From contig JAKFVH010000216.1 in assembly GCA_021732285.1 (NCBI GenBank), forward strand, positions 1 through 64,000: 64,000 nucleotides of DNA, in the 5' to 3' direction. A program made the position numbers and the translations under genes. The notes under the pieces are model-generated. The model had not been told where the DNA came from and ran no database searches. It worked only from the letters and a program-made list of their open reading frames with translations. Positions 1 through 8,514 of this stretch are shown piece after piece. How positions within the stretch are numbered: position 1 is the stretch's first letter; each line of letters begins with the position of its first letter. The DNA is from Reyranella sp. (GTDB lineage Bacteria > Pseudomonadota > Alphaproteobacteria > Reyranellales > Reyranellaceae).

Positions 1-579
1 TCGGTCGTGCCGATCGGCAGCCACTTCGCGCCGCACAACAAGGCCTATGTCGACCTCACCAAGACCTACCCGTTCGACCTCGCCAAGGCCAAGGCATTGC
101 TCGCCGAGGCGGGCTATCCCAACGGCTTCGAGGCCAGCCTGAAACTGCCGCCGGTCGGCTACGCCCAGCGCGCCGGCGAAGTTTTAGCCAACCAGCTTGG
201 CAAGATCGGCATCAAGCTCACGATCACCCAGCTGCAGTGGCCGCAGTGGCTCTCCGAGGCGTTCAAGGAGCGCAACTACGACCTCACCATCGTCGCCCAC
301 ACCGAGGCCAACGACCTCGATCGCTACGCGCGCGACGGCTACTACTGGGGCTACAACTCGCCCGAGTTCAAGGCCAAGTGGCGCGAGGTCGTGGCCGCCA
401 CCGACTTCGCCAAGCGCGACCAGCTTCTGAAGGAAGCGCAGCAGATCATCGCCCGCGATGCGGTGAACGGTTACCTCTTCCAGCTCGCCAAGATCGGCGT
501 GTGGAAGAAGGACCTTGTAGGCCTGTGGGAGAACTCGCCGACGCCGCAGCTCGATCTGACGGGCGTGTACTGGAAGTGA
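1..579 (+). CDS. ABC transporter substrate-binding protein, peptide/nickel type (3' part)
   Basis: The reading frame is open from base 1, so the start lies outside the window. About 192 C-terminal residues remain. They look like the C-terminal lobe of a family 5 (DppA/OppA/NikA-like) periplasmic binding protein: the stretch AKALLAEAGYPNGFEASLKL is the usual 'LL.EAGYP.GF' element, followed by 'AEVLANQLGKIGIKLTI' and a tail describing the bound-state loop. The protein would deliver a ligand to the two permeases that follow at 712 and 1653. The ligand cannot be told from the sequence; peptides, opines, nickel chelates and oligosaccharides are all used by this family. The stop codon is followed by a palindromic repeat and then the permease. 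Confidence 0.9.
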   Translation, partial: SVVPIGSHFAPHNKAYVDLTKTYPFDLAKAKALLAEAGYPNGFEASLKLPPVGYAQRAGEVLANQLGKIGIKLTITQLQWPQWLSEAFKERNYDLTIVAHTEANDLDRYARDGYYWGYNSPEFKAKWREVVAATDFAKRDQLLKEAQQIIARDAVNGYLFQLAKIGVWKKDLVGLWENSPTPQLDLTGVYWK

Positions 580-589
580 CGGATGCCTT

Positions 590-698
590 CCTCCCCACGC
601 AGTGGGGAGGTGTCCGCGCAGCGGACGGAGGGGTCATGAGGCCCATGACCCCTCCGTCGCCGTATGACGGCGCCACCTCCCCAGCTTCGCTGGGGAGG
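590..698. repeat. Four-hairpin intergenic palindromic repeat, copy 1
   Basis: This is a compound palindrome. An outer hairpin built on CCTCCCCA/TGGGGAGG sits at each end (590-610 and 676-698). Between them are a GTCCGC/GCGGAC hairpin and a central GGAGGGGTCATGAG ... CATGACCCCTCC arm. The same architecture recurs at 48488-48613 in the opposite arrangement. It separates the binding-protein gene from the permease genes of one operon, where such hairpins often stabilise upstream mRNA. It belongs to the class of REP/MITE-like repeats. Confidence 0.8.
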
Positions 699-711
699 GA
701 CGTTTTGCAGC

Positions 712-1656
712 ATGATTGAATTCCTCTCCCGCCGCCTCGCCGCCGCACTGGTGACGCTCGCTCTCGCGACCGTCGTCGTCTTCGCCGTGGTCGAAGTCCT
801 GCCCGGCGATCCGGCGCTGGTCATGCTGGGCACCGATGCGCGGCCCGACACGCTCGCCGCGATCCGCGCCAAGTACGGCTTCGACCAGCCGCTGCTGACG
901 CGCTACCTGCAATGGATCGGCGGGCTGCTGACCTTCAACCTCGGCAACAGCCACGCCTACGGCACCTCGGTCGCCAAGCTTATAAGCGACCGGCTGGTCG
1001 TCACCTTGCCGCTCGGCGCCATGGCGCTCTCGTGGGCGACGCTGGTCGCCATCCCGTTGGGCGTGTTCGCCGCCTGGAAGCACCGCCGGCCGGGCGACTG
1101 GGGCGTCATGGGTTTCACCCAGATCGGCATCTCGGTGCCGAACTTCTGGTTCGGCATCGTGCTGGTGCTGGCCTTCGCCGTGACCTGGCAATGGTTCCCC
1201 GCCGGCGGCTTCCCGGGCTGGCAGGAGCCGCTGAAGTCGGTGCATGCGCTGATCCTGCCGGCTTTGTCTCTATCCCTGGGAGAGATCGCGATCCTGACGC
1301 GCGTCACGCGCTCGGCGATGCTCGACACCCTGCGCGAGGACTATGTCCGCACCGCCCGGGCCAAGGGCGCGCCCGAGCGCGTCGTGCTGTTCCGCCATGC
1401 GCTCCGCAATGCCCTGATCCCGGTGACAACCGTGGCCGGCCTGATCGCAGGCTTCCTGGTGGCGGGCGCCGTCATCATCGAAAGCGTGTTCCGCCTGCCC
1501 GGTGTCGGCCAGCTGGTCTACGATTCGATCAACAACCGCGACCTGGTCGTGATCAAGAACGTGGTGATCCTGTTCACGATCCTGGTGCTCACGGTCAATC
1601 TGCTGGTCGACCTCGCCTACGCGCTGCTCGATCCGCGGCCGCGGGTCCGGGCATGA
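712..1656 (+). CDS. ABC transporter permease, DppB/NikB type
   Basis: Inner-membrane subunit of a peptide/nickel-type importer, 314 residues. It has an N-terminal helix (residues about 5-30), four to five further hydrophobic segments, and the binding-protein-dependent transport motif containing 'EDYVRTARAKGAPERVVLFR', which contacts the ATPase. The ATG at 712 is chosen because the protein then begins MIEFLSRRL, typical for DppB; upstream in-frame codons run through the hairpin repeat. Its stop overlaps the start of the next permease by ATGA, so the two are translationally coupled. No ATPase genes follow here; the two at 62507-64000 belong to another operon. Confidence 0.93.
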   Translation: MIEFLSRRLAAALVTLALATVVVFAVVEVLPGDPALVMLGTDARPDTLAAIRAKYGFDQPLLTRYLQWIGGLLTFNLGNSHAYGTSVAKLISDRLVVTLPLGAMALSWATLVAIPLGVFAAWKHRRPGDWGVMGFTQIGISVPNFWFGIVLVLAFAVTWQWFPAGGFPGWQEPLKSVHALILPALSLSLGEIAILTRVTRSAMLDTLREDYVRTARAKGAPERVVLFRHALRNALIPVTTVAGLIAGFLVAGAVIIESVFRLPGVGQLVYDSINNRDLVVIKNVVILFTILVLTVNLLVDLAYALLDPRPRVRA

Positions 1657-2495
1657 ACACCTTCCTCGCCCGCGCCTCGCGCCATGTCGGCTTCCAGGTC
1701 GGCGCCGTCCTGCTGCTGCTGTTCGTCGGCACCGCGCTGGTCTCGCTGTTGTGGACTCCCCATCCCATCGATGCGCTCAACATGCGCACCAAGCTGATGC
1801 CGTCGTCGGCCGTCTATCTGCTGGGCACCGATCATCTAGGCCGCGACGTGCTCTCGCGCATCATGGTTGGCGCGCAGACCTCGATCACGGTCGGCCTGAT
1901 CGCTGTCGCGATCGGCCTCACGATCGGCGTCGCGCTCGGCGCCTGGGCCGCCGCCCGCGGCGGCTGGGTCGACGAGGCGCTGTCGCGCACCTCGGACCTG
2001 ATCTTCGCTTTCCCCGCGGTGCTGATCGCCATCCTGATCACCTCGGTGCTGGGCGCCAGCGCCCAGAACGCGATTCTGGCCATCGCTATCTTCAACATCC
2101 CGGTGTTCGCGCGCGTCACCAGGGGCGCGGCGCTATCCATGTGGAGCCGCGATTTCATCCGTGCAGCGACGGCGATGGGACAGGGGCCGGTCGGCATCAC
2201 CTTGCGCCACGTGCTGCCCAATATCGCGAGCGTCCTGATCGTCCAGGCGACCATCCAGTTCGCGGTCGCCATCCTGGCCGAGGCGGGCCTCTCCTATCTC
2301 GGCCTGGGGGCCCAGCCGCCGGTGCCCTCGTGGGGCCGCATGCTGCGCGATGCCCAGACCTACATCTTCCAGGCGCCCGAGCTCGCCGTCTGGCCGGGCC
2401 TCGCCATTGCGCTGGCCGTGCTCGGCCTCAACATGTTGGGCGACGGCCTGCGCGACCTTTTAGACCCGCGCCTGCGCCTGCTGCGCGTGGGCTGA
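1653..2495 (+). CDS. ABC transporter permease, DppC/NikC type
   Basis: Second inner-membrane subunit of the same importer, 280 residues. The N-terminal helix (about residues 15-38) is followed by 'YLLGTDHLGRDVLSRIMVGA', the hallmark of DppC-type permeases, and by the ATPase-contact loop 'RDFIRAATAMGQGPVGITLR'. The C-terminus 'LGDGLRDLLDPRLR' is also characteristic. The ATG at 1653 lies inside the stop of the preceding permease. The GC-rich frame and lack of gap support one operon with the binding protein at the left edge. Confidence 0.94.
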   Translation: MNTFLARASRHVGFQVGAVLLLLFVGTALVSLLWTPHPIDALNMRTKLMPSSAVYLLGTDHLGRDVLSRIMVGAQTSITVGLIAVAIGLTIGVALGAWAAARGGWVDEALSRTSDLIFAFPAVLIAILITSVLGASAQNAILAIAIFNIPVFARVTRGAALSMWSRDFIRAATAMGQGPVGITLRHVLPNIASVLIVQATIQFAVAILAEAGLSYLGLGAQPPVPSWGRMLRDAQTYIFQAPELAVWPGLAIALAVLGLNMLGDGLRDLLDPRLRLLRVG

Positions 2496-2535
2496 CTGTT
2501 CGGCTACAATGCCGGGGCCACTGGAGGGAGAGCCC

Positions 2536-3021
2536 GTGTCAAATCCTAGCCGCACATCGCGCCGGGCCCTGCTGGCCGGTGCAGCCGTCGCCATGGTTGG
2601 CAACAATGCTCGGGCGCAGCCATCGGACGATTCTGCCCAGATCCTCGCCATCATGGAGCGCTATGCCGCCGGGTTGCGCTGGGGCACGGCCGACGCCCTG
2701 GTGGCGCTCTACACGTCCGACGGCGTCTTCATCCGCGACAACCTCCCGGCGGCGGCTGGCACCGAAGCCCTACGCGCCGCGTACCGCCAGGTGTTCGCGA
2801 CTCTGAAGCTCGACGTCGCCTTCGAGATCAAGGAGACCGAGGTGGCGGGCGACATGGCGTGGCTGCGCGCCACCAGCAAGGGCCGCGTCAAGACTCTGGC
2901 GAGCGGCGTCGAGGCAATGGAGTCGTTCAACGACGTGGTGATCTTCCGGCGCACGGCAGCGGGCTGGAAGATCCGCTGTTACATCTACAACGCTGCCAAG
3001 GGAGCGGGCACGCCGCAGTAG
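2536..3021 (+). CDS. Exported SnoaL-like/DUF4440-type protein
   Basis: About 161 residues. I chose the GTG at 2536 because GGAGGG lies seven bases upstream and the product then starts with a twin-arginine-like leader (SNPSRTSRRALLAGAAVAMV) cut after ARA. The mature part is a single cone-shaped NTF2/SnoaL-like domain ('ILAIMERYAAGLRWGTADALVALYTSDGVFI'), as in the SgcJ/EcaC and DUF4440 families, whose members bind small hydrophobic ligands or act as isomerases and hydrolases. The substrate is unknown. An upstream ATG at 2509 is in frame but would put nine odd residues before the leader. It is followed six bases later by the NHL protein, probably in the same transcript. Confidence 0.75.
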   Translation: MSNPSRTSRRALLAGAAVAMVGNNARAQPSDDSAQILAIMERYAAGLRWGTADALVALYTSDGVFIRDNLPAAAGTEALRAAYRQVFATLKLDVAFEIKETEVAGDMAWLRATSKGRVKTLASGVEAMESFNDVVIFRRTAAGWKIRCYIYNAAKGAGTPQ

Positions 3022-3026
3022 GAACG

Positions 3027-3875
3027 ATGTCCGACGAACGCTACACCGTCATCCTGGGCGACCGGCGCTACGCCATCCATCGCAAGTGGGCGAAGCTGCC
3101 GGCGGGCGAGAGCTTCGGTTTCCTGTCCGACCTGATGGTTGACGGCGAGGGCCGTGTGCACGTCGCCCAGCGCGGCACCGACCGGCCGGTCCTGGTGTTC
3201 GATCGCGACGGCCGTCTCGCCGGCGCCTGGGGCGAAGGCGTGCTGGCCGAGCCGCACTACATCAGTAGCGCACCCGACGGCTCGATCCTGGTGGCCGATC
3301 GCGACGCCCATCAGGTGCTGCGCTTCGACGGCAACGGCAAGCTTTTACAGGCGCTGGGCAAGCGGCACTGGCCCGCGCTCGACGCGCCGTTCAACCATCC
3401 GACCGCGGCGGCACAGGCACCGGATGGCGAGATCTACGTCGCCGATGGCTACGGCAATTCCAGCGTTCATCGCTTCGCCGCCGACGGCACGCTGATTGCC
3501 ACCTGGGGCGGACCGGGCGCGGGGCCGGGCGCCTTCACCACGCCGCACGCCATCTGGGTCGACCGCTTCGGCAAGGTGCTGGTCGGCGACCGCGAGAACA
3601 ACCGCGTGCAGGTGTTCGACCGCGCCGGCGCCTTCCTCGCCGAATGGGGCGATTTCTACCACCCGATGCAGATCTGGGTGGACGACCGCGACCTGGTGTT
3701 CGTCACCGACCAGATTCCGCGCATCAGCCTTTTGAGCGCCGACGGCAAGCTGATCGGCCGCTGCCGCGGCGCCATCAACGGCGCGCACGGCATCTCGGGC
3801 GACGCTGAGGGCAACCTCTACCTCGCAGAGCTGCCGCCGCAGGAGATCACCAAGCTGGAGCGCCTGGATGCCTAG
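3027..3875 (+). CDS. NHL-repeat six-bladed beta-propeller protein
   Basis: A 282-residue soluble protein made of NHL repeats: recurring 'DG.i.VADRDAHQVLRFDGNGK', 'YVADGYGNSSVHRFAADG' and 'VGDRENNRVQVFDRAG' blocks of about 45 residues, giving roughly six blades. Such proteins resemble peptidylamidoglycolate lyase-type and gluconolactonase-like propellers, but enzymatic residues cannot be assigned here. There is no signal peptide. The ATG at 3027 follows the SnoaL-like gene after five bases, and its 3' end overlaps the patatin gene by eight bases, so the three form an operon. Confidence 0.85.
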   Translation: MSDERYTVILGDRRYAIHRKWAKLPAGESFGFLSDLMVDGEGRVHVAQRGTDRPVLVFDRDGRLAGAWGEGVLAEPHYISSAPDGSILVADRDAHQVLRFDGNGKLLQALGKRHWPALDAPFNHPTAAAQAPDGEIYVADGYGNSSVHRFAADGTLIATWGGPGAGPGAFTTPHAIWVDRFGKVLVGDRENNRVQVFDRAGAFLAEWGDFYHPMQIWVDDRDLVFVTDQIPRISLLSADGKLIGRCRGAINGAHGISGDAEGNLYLAELPPQEITKLERLDA

Positions 3876-5067
3876 GCTTCTTGTCCTGCTGATGGCCGCC
3901 GCCCTGGTGCTGGTCGCCGCTTGCTCGCACCCCGACCGCCTGCCGTCGGTGCCGCGCGCCGACACCGCGCGCGCCCTGCCGCTCGGCATCGCCAACGCGC
4001 GGTTCTTCGCCGACGGCGATGTCGCGCCGATGATCCAGGAGGGCATGCGTTCCCTGGAGCGCGAGATGGCGGCCTTGCGCGCCGAAGGCAAGAACCCGAT
4101 GCGGACCAACCTGCCGACCGCCTACTATCTCGCGGTCTCCGGAGGTGGCGACAACGGCGCTTTCGGCGCCGGCCTGTTGAACGGCTGGAGCGAGACCGGC
4201 ACGCGACCGGAATTCAGGATGGTGACGGGCGTCAGCACCGGCGCCCTGATCGCGCCCTTCGCCTTCCTCGGGCCGCAGTACGATCCGGTGCTGCGAGAGG
4301 TCTACACGACGCTCACGCCCGACCGGATCTTCCGTGCGCGCGGTCTGACTGCCGCCCTGTTCAACGACGCCATGGCCGACACCACGCCGCTGGCCGAGGT
4401 CATCGCCAAGTACGCCGACGAGAAGATGTTCGCCGCCATCGCCCGCGAGTACAACGAGGGCCGCCTGCTCCTGATCGGCACCACCGACCTCGACGCCCAA
4501 CGTCCGGTGATCTGGAACATCGGCGCGCTGGCGGCCAGCGGCAAGCCCGAGGCCCTGAAGCTCTTCCATCAGATCCTGCGCGCCTCGGCGGCGATCCCGG
4601 GCCTGTTCCAGCCGGTGATGATCGACGTCGAGCTCGACGGCAAGAAATTCCAGGAGATGCATGTCGACGGCGGCACTGTCGCCCAGCTCTTCCTCTATCC
4701 GCCGACCATCGAGGCCGGCCGCCTGCTGAAGCGCAAGCGCGTCGCCTACATCATCCGCAATGCGCGGCTCGATCCCGATTACGACATGGCCGAGCGCCGG
4801 ACCATCAACATCGCCGGCCGCGCCATCAACACCATGCTGGCGGCGAGCGGCCACAACGACATCATGCGCACCTGGTTCATCAGCCAGCGCGACGGCGTCG
4901 ACTACAACCTTGCCTATATAGGTTCCGACTTCACGGTCGAGAAGACAGGCGAGTTCGAGCAGGCCTACATGCGGGCGCTCTTCCAATATGGCTTTGAGCA
5001 GGCCAAGGCGGGCCGCGAATGGCACAAGCGGCCGCCTGCCTTCGCCCGGCAATCCGGCACGAACTAA
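3868..5067 (+). CDS. Patatin-like phospholipase, predicted lipoprotein
   Basis: A 399-residue serine hydrolase. The leader MPRLLVLLMAAALVLVAACS ends in a lipobox with Cys19, so the protein is probably lipid-anchored in the envelope. The patatin fold signature is complete: oxyanion loop GGGDNGAFG (residues 92-100), nucleophile elbow GVSTG with Ser123, and catalytic Asp267 in HVDGG. The family releases fatty acids from phospholipids or neutral lipids. The start overlaps the NHL gene by eight bases. The gene ends tail to tail with the TauE-like gene, overlapping it by four bases. Confidence 0.92.
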   Translation: MPRLLVLLMAAALVLVAACSHPDRLPSVPRADTARALPLGIANARFFADGDVAPMIQEGMRSLEREMAALRAEGKNPMRTNLPTAYYLAVSGGGDNGAFGAGLLNGWSETGTRPEFRMVTGVSTGALIAPFAFLGPQYDPVLREVYTTLTPDRIFRARGLTAALFNDAMADTTPLAEVIAKYADEKMFAAIAREYNEGRLLLIGTTDLDAQRPVIWNIGALAASGKPEALKLFHQILRASAAIPGLFQPVMIDVELDGKKFQEMHVDGGTVAQLFLYPPTIEAGRLLKRKRVAYIIRNARLDPDYDMAERRTINIAGRAINTMLAASGHNDIMRTWFISQRDGVDYNLAYIGSDFTVEKTGEFEQAYMRALFQYGFEQAKAGREWHKRPPAFARQSGTN

Positions 5068-5918
5068 GGCGAGGCCGCTCTTCGCCTGCGGAAGAAGATG
5101 AACAACAGGTAGGTGTCGATCAGGATGGTAATGGCCATCACGCTGTAGGCCCACGGGCTTGCCATGAGATTGAGCTCGATCAGCACCCGCGACAGGCCAA
5201 AGCCGACGACCCAGGCATCGAAGCTCATGCAGATCCGGCGGAACGTCTCGGCATCGAGCCGGCGGATGGCGTAGGCGCCCAGCGGTATGCCGATGAGCAC
5301 GCTGGGCACGATCACCACAAGGAGGCGCGCGCTCTCGGCGACGAACAGGCCGAGATAGAAGTAGACGATCGCGGTCAGGGTCGACTCGGCGACGCGGATC
5401 AGGGCGAGACCGGCGCGAAACTCGTTTTTGACCAGGCCCTGGTTGTTGAACAGGACCGCCAGCGGCGGGCCTGAGATCGTCGTGACGGAATACAGCACAC
5501 CCAGCCCCATGCCGAAGGGCAGGCCGAACAGGCGTTCCGACCGGATCGGCCTGCGCAGTCCGGCGGCCTGGACCAGGATGAGAGGCAGAATGGCCGTGTA
5601 AGTGAGAAACTTGGCCCAGTCGGGATGAAGCGACGTCAGAAGATAGGCGCCGACGGCGATGCCGGGCAGCAGCCCGATGAGAATGGGGAGTACCCTTCGC
5701 CATACGGCTGCAACACTGTCGCGATTGATGAACAGGACATAGAAGTTGATGAAGACCTCGATCACGACCACGGCGGGATTGAGGATGCGCCCGGCAAAGA
5801 AGACGAGGGCGATCGGCACGGTGAGCGAGGAAAACCCGTAGCCGAGGGCGCCGTTGACGAAGGCCGCAAACAACGTGATTCCGGCGAGGACGATCACGGC
5901 GGTGTCGAGCGCAGGCAC
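5064..5918 (-). CDS. TauE/SafE family membrane permease
   Basis: A 284-residue polytopic protein with about eight hydrophobic segments and the usual TauE/SafE opening, 'AAFVNGALGYGFSSLTVPIALVF'. The family exports sulfite, sulfoacetate or related organic anions; members are also often annotated only as DUF81. Nothing nearby indicates the substrate. The gene is divergent from the AtzG-like/amidase pair; the 150-bp gap 5919-6067 should hold both promoters, but I saw no clear -35/-10 pair. Confidence 0.85.
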   Translation of the reverse strand: MPALDTAVIVLAGITLFAAFVNGALGYGFSSLTVPIALVFFAGRILNPAVVVIEVFINFYVLFINRDSVAAVWRRVLPILIGLLPGIAVGAYLLTSLHPDWAKFLTYTAILPLILVQAAGLRRPIRSERLFGLPFGMGLGVLYSVTTISGPPLAVLFNNQGLVKNEFRAGLALIRVAESTLTAIVYFYLGLFVAESARLLVVIVPSVLIGIPLGAYAIRRLDAETFRRICMSFDAWVVGFGLSRVLIELNLMASPWAYSVMAITILIDTYLLFIFFRRRRAASP

Positions 5919-6067
5919 TTCTCTAGATCCCCCGTCTTTCCGCGTGATCCCGGAGCACAGGCCAGTCGCCGCTGTCGGTCATTCGAAAACCCCTTCCGCT
6001 GGTCGGCAAACGACGTTGATGGACTCCGGGCCGACCGCGATGGAAACTTGCCGGAACGGAGAGGGTG

Positions 6068-6256
6068 ATGTCGATGGACAAGGCAACCATGGAACTCCTG
6101 GCACGCCGGGCCGGGCTCGCCAAGGCGTTGACGGAATTTCCCGACGATGTCGCCGCGGCCGCCAAGCAGGCCGCCGACGTCATGAGCAAGATCAAGCAGC
6201 CGACTGATCCGGCTGCTGAACCGTGGCCGCCGATGAAGGCGGGGAGGGGTCTATGA
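6068..6256 (+). CDS. Small AtzG/GatC-like partner of the amidase
   Basis: A 62-residue acidic-helical protein starting at ATG 6068 (GTG 6065 and ATG 6074 are alternatives; GGAGAG at 6058 fits either ATG). The end 'DPAAEPWPPMKAGRGL' resembles the tail of DUF4089/AtzG-type proteins, which wrap around the amidase AtzE and are needed for its solubility. Its stop overlaps the amidase start as ATGA. I infer that it is the structural partner of that amidase. The N-terminal helix ('ARRAGLAKALTEFPDDVAAAA') agrees, but similarity is short and the family assignment is moderate. Confidence 0.65.
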   Translation: MSMDKATMELLARRAGLAKALTEFPDDVAAAAKQAADVMSKIKQPTDPAAEPWPPMKAGRGL

Positions 6257-7662
6257 GGGACGGTCCGGTAGGCGAGCTGCAGTGGCTGAGCGTCGCCGAA
6301 GCGGCGCAGGCCATCGCCGACAAGGAGCTGTCGCCGGTCGAGCTCATGAAGGCCTTGCTCGACCGCGTCGCCAAGCTCGATCCCCGGCTCAATGCCTTCA
6401 TCACGCTGGATGCCGAGGCGGCCATGGCGGCGGCCAAGGCCGCCGAAGCGGAAGCCGTCGCCGGTCGCCTGCGCGGGCCATTGCATGGCGTGCCGGTCGG
6501 CATCAAGGACATCATCAACGTCGCGGGCCTACCCACGACCTGCCATTCCAAGATTCTGACGGACAACGTTGCCAAGGCCGACGCCGTCTGCGTGCAGAAG
6601 CTGCGCGGCGCGGGCGCCATCGTCATGGGCAAGCTCTCGACGCATGAGTTCGCCATCGGCGGGCCGAGCTTCGACCTGCCGTGGCCGCCGGCGCGCAATC
6701 CCTGGAACACCGATCACCACCCTGGCGGCTCGTCGTCGGGCTCGGGGTCGGGCGTGGCTGCCGGCCTGTTCCCGATGGCGCTGGGCACCGACACCGGCGG
6801 CAGCGTGCGCAATCCCGCGAGCTGCTGCGGCATCGTCGGGCTGAAGCCGACCTATGGCCTGGTGTCGCGGCGTGGCGTCTTTCCGCTCTCCTTCACGCTC
6901 GACCATATCGGGCCGATGACGCGCACCGTCGCCGACAATGCGCTGATGCTGCAGGCGATCGCCGGCCACGACGCACTCGATCCCGGAAGTGCTGCCACCG
7001 TGAACGGCCACTATGCCGCCAACCTCGATCGCGGCGTGCGTGACTTGCGCATCGGCTTCGTGCGCCATTTCCACGAGATCGATACGCCGGCCGAGGCCGA
7101 GGTCACGGCGGCCCTGAACCATGCCGCGCGCGCCTTGCAGATGGAGGGCGCCGAGGTGCGCGACATCCGCCTGCCGACTCTCACCGAGTTCGGCGCGGTC
7201 AACCGCGTCATCCTGCAAAGCGAGGCCTGGGCGATCCACGGCCCGTGGCTGCGCGAGCGGCCGGGCGACTACGGCCAACTCTCGCGCCGTCGCCTGATGG
7301 CCGGCGCCTTCATGAATGCCGGCGACTATGTCCAGGCGCAGCGCCGGCGGCTGGAGATGATCGCCGAGGTCGAGGCCGCCTTCCGCCAGGTCGACGTGCT
7401 CTTGTGCGCGAGCTCAATGGACCCGCCCTGCCGCATCGACCGGCCGGCCGACATCGACCGCACCTATCCGCGCCAGGCGCGCACGCCGTTCAACGTCACC
7501 GGCCATCCCGCGCTCGCCATGCTGTCCGGGCTCTCGGTCGATGGCCTGCCGCTGTCGGTGCAGTTCGTCTGCCGTTACTTCGAGGAAAGCACCCTGTTCC
7601 AGGTGGCGCGCGCCTGGGAGCGCTCGGCCGGCACGGACAAGAAACACCCCGCGATCGTGTGA
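6253..7662 (+). CDS. Amidase signature family hydrolase (AtzE/GatA-like)
   Basis: A 469-residue amidase with the full Ser-cisSer-Lys triad: Lys85 in PVGIKDI, cis-Ser161 in GGSSSGSGSG and nucleophile Ser184 in TDTGGSVRNPAS. It hydrolyses a C-N amide bond in the cytoplasm; together with the preceding small protein it most resembles AtzE-type carboxybiuret/allophanate-like amidases, though the substrate is not shown. The ATG at 6253 overlaps the stop of the small gene. The last 114 bases are present a second time at 8515-8628, beyond the toxin-antitoxin pair. This copy has Cys in 'QFVCRYF' where the second copy has the more usual Gly. Confidence 0.92.
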   Translation: MRDGPVGELQWLSVAEAAQAIADKELSPVELMKALLDRVAKLDPRLNAFITLDAEAAMAAAKAAEAEAVAGRLRGPLHGVPVGIKDIINVAGLPTTCHSKILTDNVAKADAVCVQKLRGAGAIVMGKLSTHEFAIGGPSFDLPWPPARNPWNTDHHPGGSSSGSGSGVAAGLFPMALGTDTGGSVRNPASCCGIVGLKPTYGLVSRRGVFPLSFTLDHIGPMTRTVADNALMLQAIAGHDALDPGSAATVNGHYAANLDRGVRDLRIGFVRHFHEIDTPAEAEVTAALNHAARALQMEGAEVRDIRLPTLTEFGAVNRVILQSEAWAIHGPWLRERPGDYGQLSRRRLMAGAFMNAGDYVQAQRRRLEMIAEVEAAFRQVDVLLCASSMDPPCRIDRPADIDRTYPRQARTPFNVTGHPALAMLSGLSVDGLPLSVQFVCRYFEESTLFQVARAWERSAGTDKKHPAIV

Positions 7663-7674
7663 CGAAGACCGAAA

Positions 7675-8121
7675 CTAGGCGGCCATCGACCACGTGTGGC
7701 GCCCTTTGATCTTGAACCTGACCTCGCCCACCCGTTCCTTGAGTTCTCCCACCTCTCGGCTGGTATCGATGAACCGCGGCCGATGCCCGCTCTTCTCGAG
7801 ATAGATCTGGCGGATCGCAATGTCTTCGGTTGCCGGAAGCACGGTCTTGTCCTTCTCCCACCGGCCGACGCTCTGAGCGTCTTTTCCAAGAGCCTGACCG
7901 AGTTCCTCCTGCGTCATATCCAGAAGACCGCGCAGCAGCCGTACCTCTTGTCCGGTCAGCTTCTTCTGGCGGCGGACAATGGCCAGAGCGATGGCTCTAT
8001 CCAGCTTGCTGGCATTGACTACCCGAACAGCCGGACCGTACTCGGTCTTGATAACCTTGAAGCCATCGAGAAGGTACACGTAGTCCAGGCCACATTCGGT
8101 GTAATGGTAAGGTTTTCTCAT
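7675..8121 (-). CDS. Antitoxin-type XRE regulator (MqsA/HigA-like)
   Basis: A 148-residue protein. The N-terminal part opens with 'YHYTECGLDYVYLLDGF', common in regulators paired with DUF4258 toxins. A helix-turn-helix follows at about residues 65-95 ('MTQEELGQALGKDAQSVGRW'). Only one Cys is present, so the zinc-binding half of classical MqsA is absent. Its start overlaps the toxin stop (ATGA). It would neutralise the toxin and repress the pair by binding the 10-bp inverted repeat upstream at 8475-8497. Confidence 0.8.
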   Translation of the reverse strand: MRKPYHYTECGLDYVYLLDGFKVIKTEYGPAVRVVNASKLDRAIALAIVRRQKKLTGQEVRLLRGLLDMTQEELGQALGKDAQSVGRWEKDKTVLPATEDIAIRQIYLEKSGHRPRFIDTSREVGELKERVGEVRFKIKGRHTWSMAA

Positions 8122-8429
8122 TTCCGGCTCCTGCGATATTCGTAGCCTGTGATGATCAAGACATGCTTCTCGACGACAAGAACGCAGGCAACTTCGTGCT
8201 TCTCCTGATCGCGCAGTCGCGTGATCCGCATCTTCCAGCCATTCGACTCTTTGATGTCTTGAGCCGGACCCTCCGTGATCACGCCGTGTATCAAGCAGTT
8301 TTTCACCTGCTCGCGTGTCAACGGGAACTTCCCTCTGGCCGGGTCGCGTATCTTGGCGTGATCTGTGAAAGCGATCTGGTCAGCTTCTGCAAGCTTCCTG
8401 ACCGCTCTTTTGGCGTCGATCCCGTTCAT
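8118..8429 (-). CDS. DUF4258-type toxin, putative RNase
   Basis: A 103-residue basic protein, first gene of the pair. It has a DUF4258-like layout: 'IAFTDHAKIRDPARGKFPLTREQVKNCL' with the His of the HA(K/R) element, a central strand 'WKMRITRL', and a C-terminal 'VLIITGYE' strand typical of MqsR/RelE-like small ribonucleases. Toxin first, antitoxin second is the HigBA/MqsRA order. The family's ribonuclease activity is inferred, not shown. The pair is inserted between two copies of the amidase 3' end. Confidence 0.72.
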   Translation of the reverse strand: MNGIDAKRAVRKLAEADQIAFTDHAKIRDPARGKFPLTREQVKNCLIHGVITEGPAQDIKESNGWKMRITRLRDQEKHEVACVLVVEKHVLIITGYEYRRSRK

Positions 8430-8441
8430 CCAATGTCGCTG

Positions 8442-8469
8442 ACAATAGCTGAAATGGCCAAATCGTCAA
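8442..8469 (-). promoter_or_regulatory. Putative promoter of the toxin-antitoxin pair
   Basis: Reading the minus strand, TTGACG (8469-8464) and TATTGT (8447-8442) are 16 bases apart and lie just upstream of the toxin start at 8429. The spacing and sequence fit a housekeeping-sigma promoter. The operator palindrome at 8475-8497 abuts the -35 side. Confidence 0.5.
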
Positions 8470-8474
8470 TTCCC

Positions 8475-8497
8475 TAACCTATCATGGTGATAGGTTA
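8475..8497. promoter_or_regulatory. Operator-like perfect inverted repeat of the TA pair
   Basis: TAACCTATCA and TGATAGGTTA form a perfect 10-bp inverted repeat with a three-base spacer. It sits 46 bp upstream of the toxin start and five bases from the putative -35 box. This is where antitoxin autoregulation sites normally lie. Confidence 0.7.
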
Positions 8498-8514
8498 TCA
8501 ACGCCTCTTGTCCG

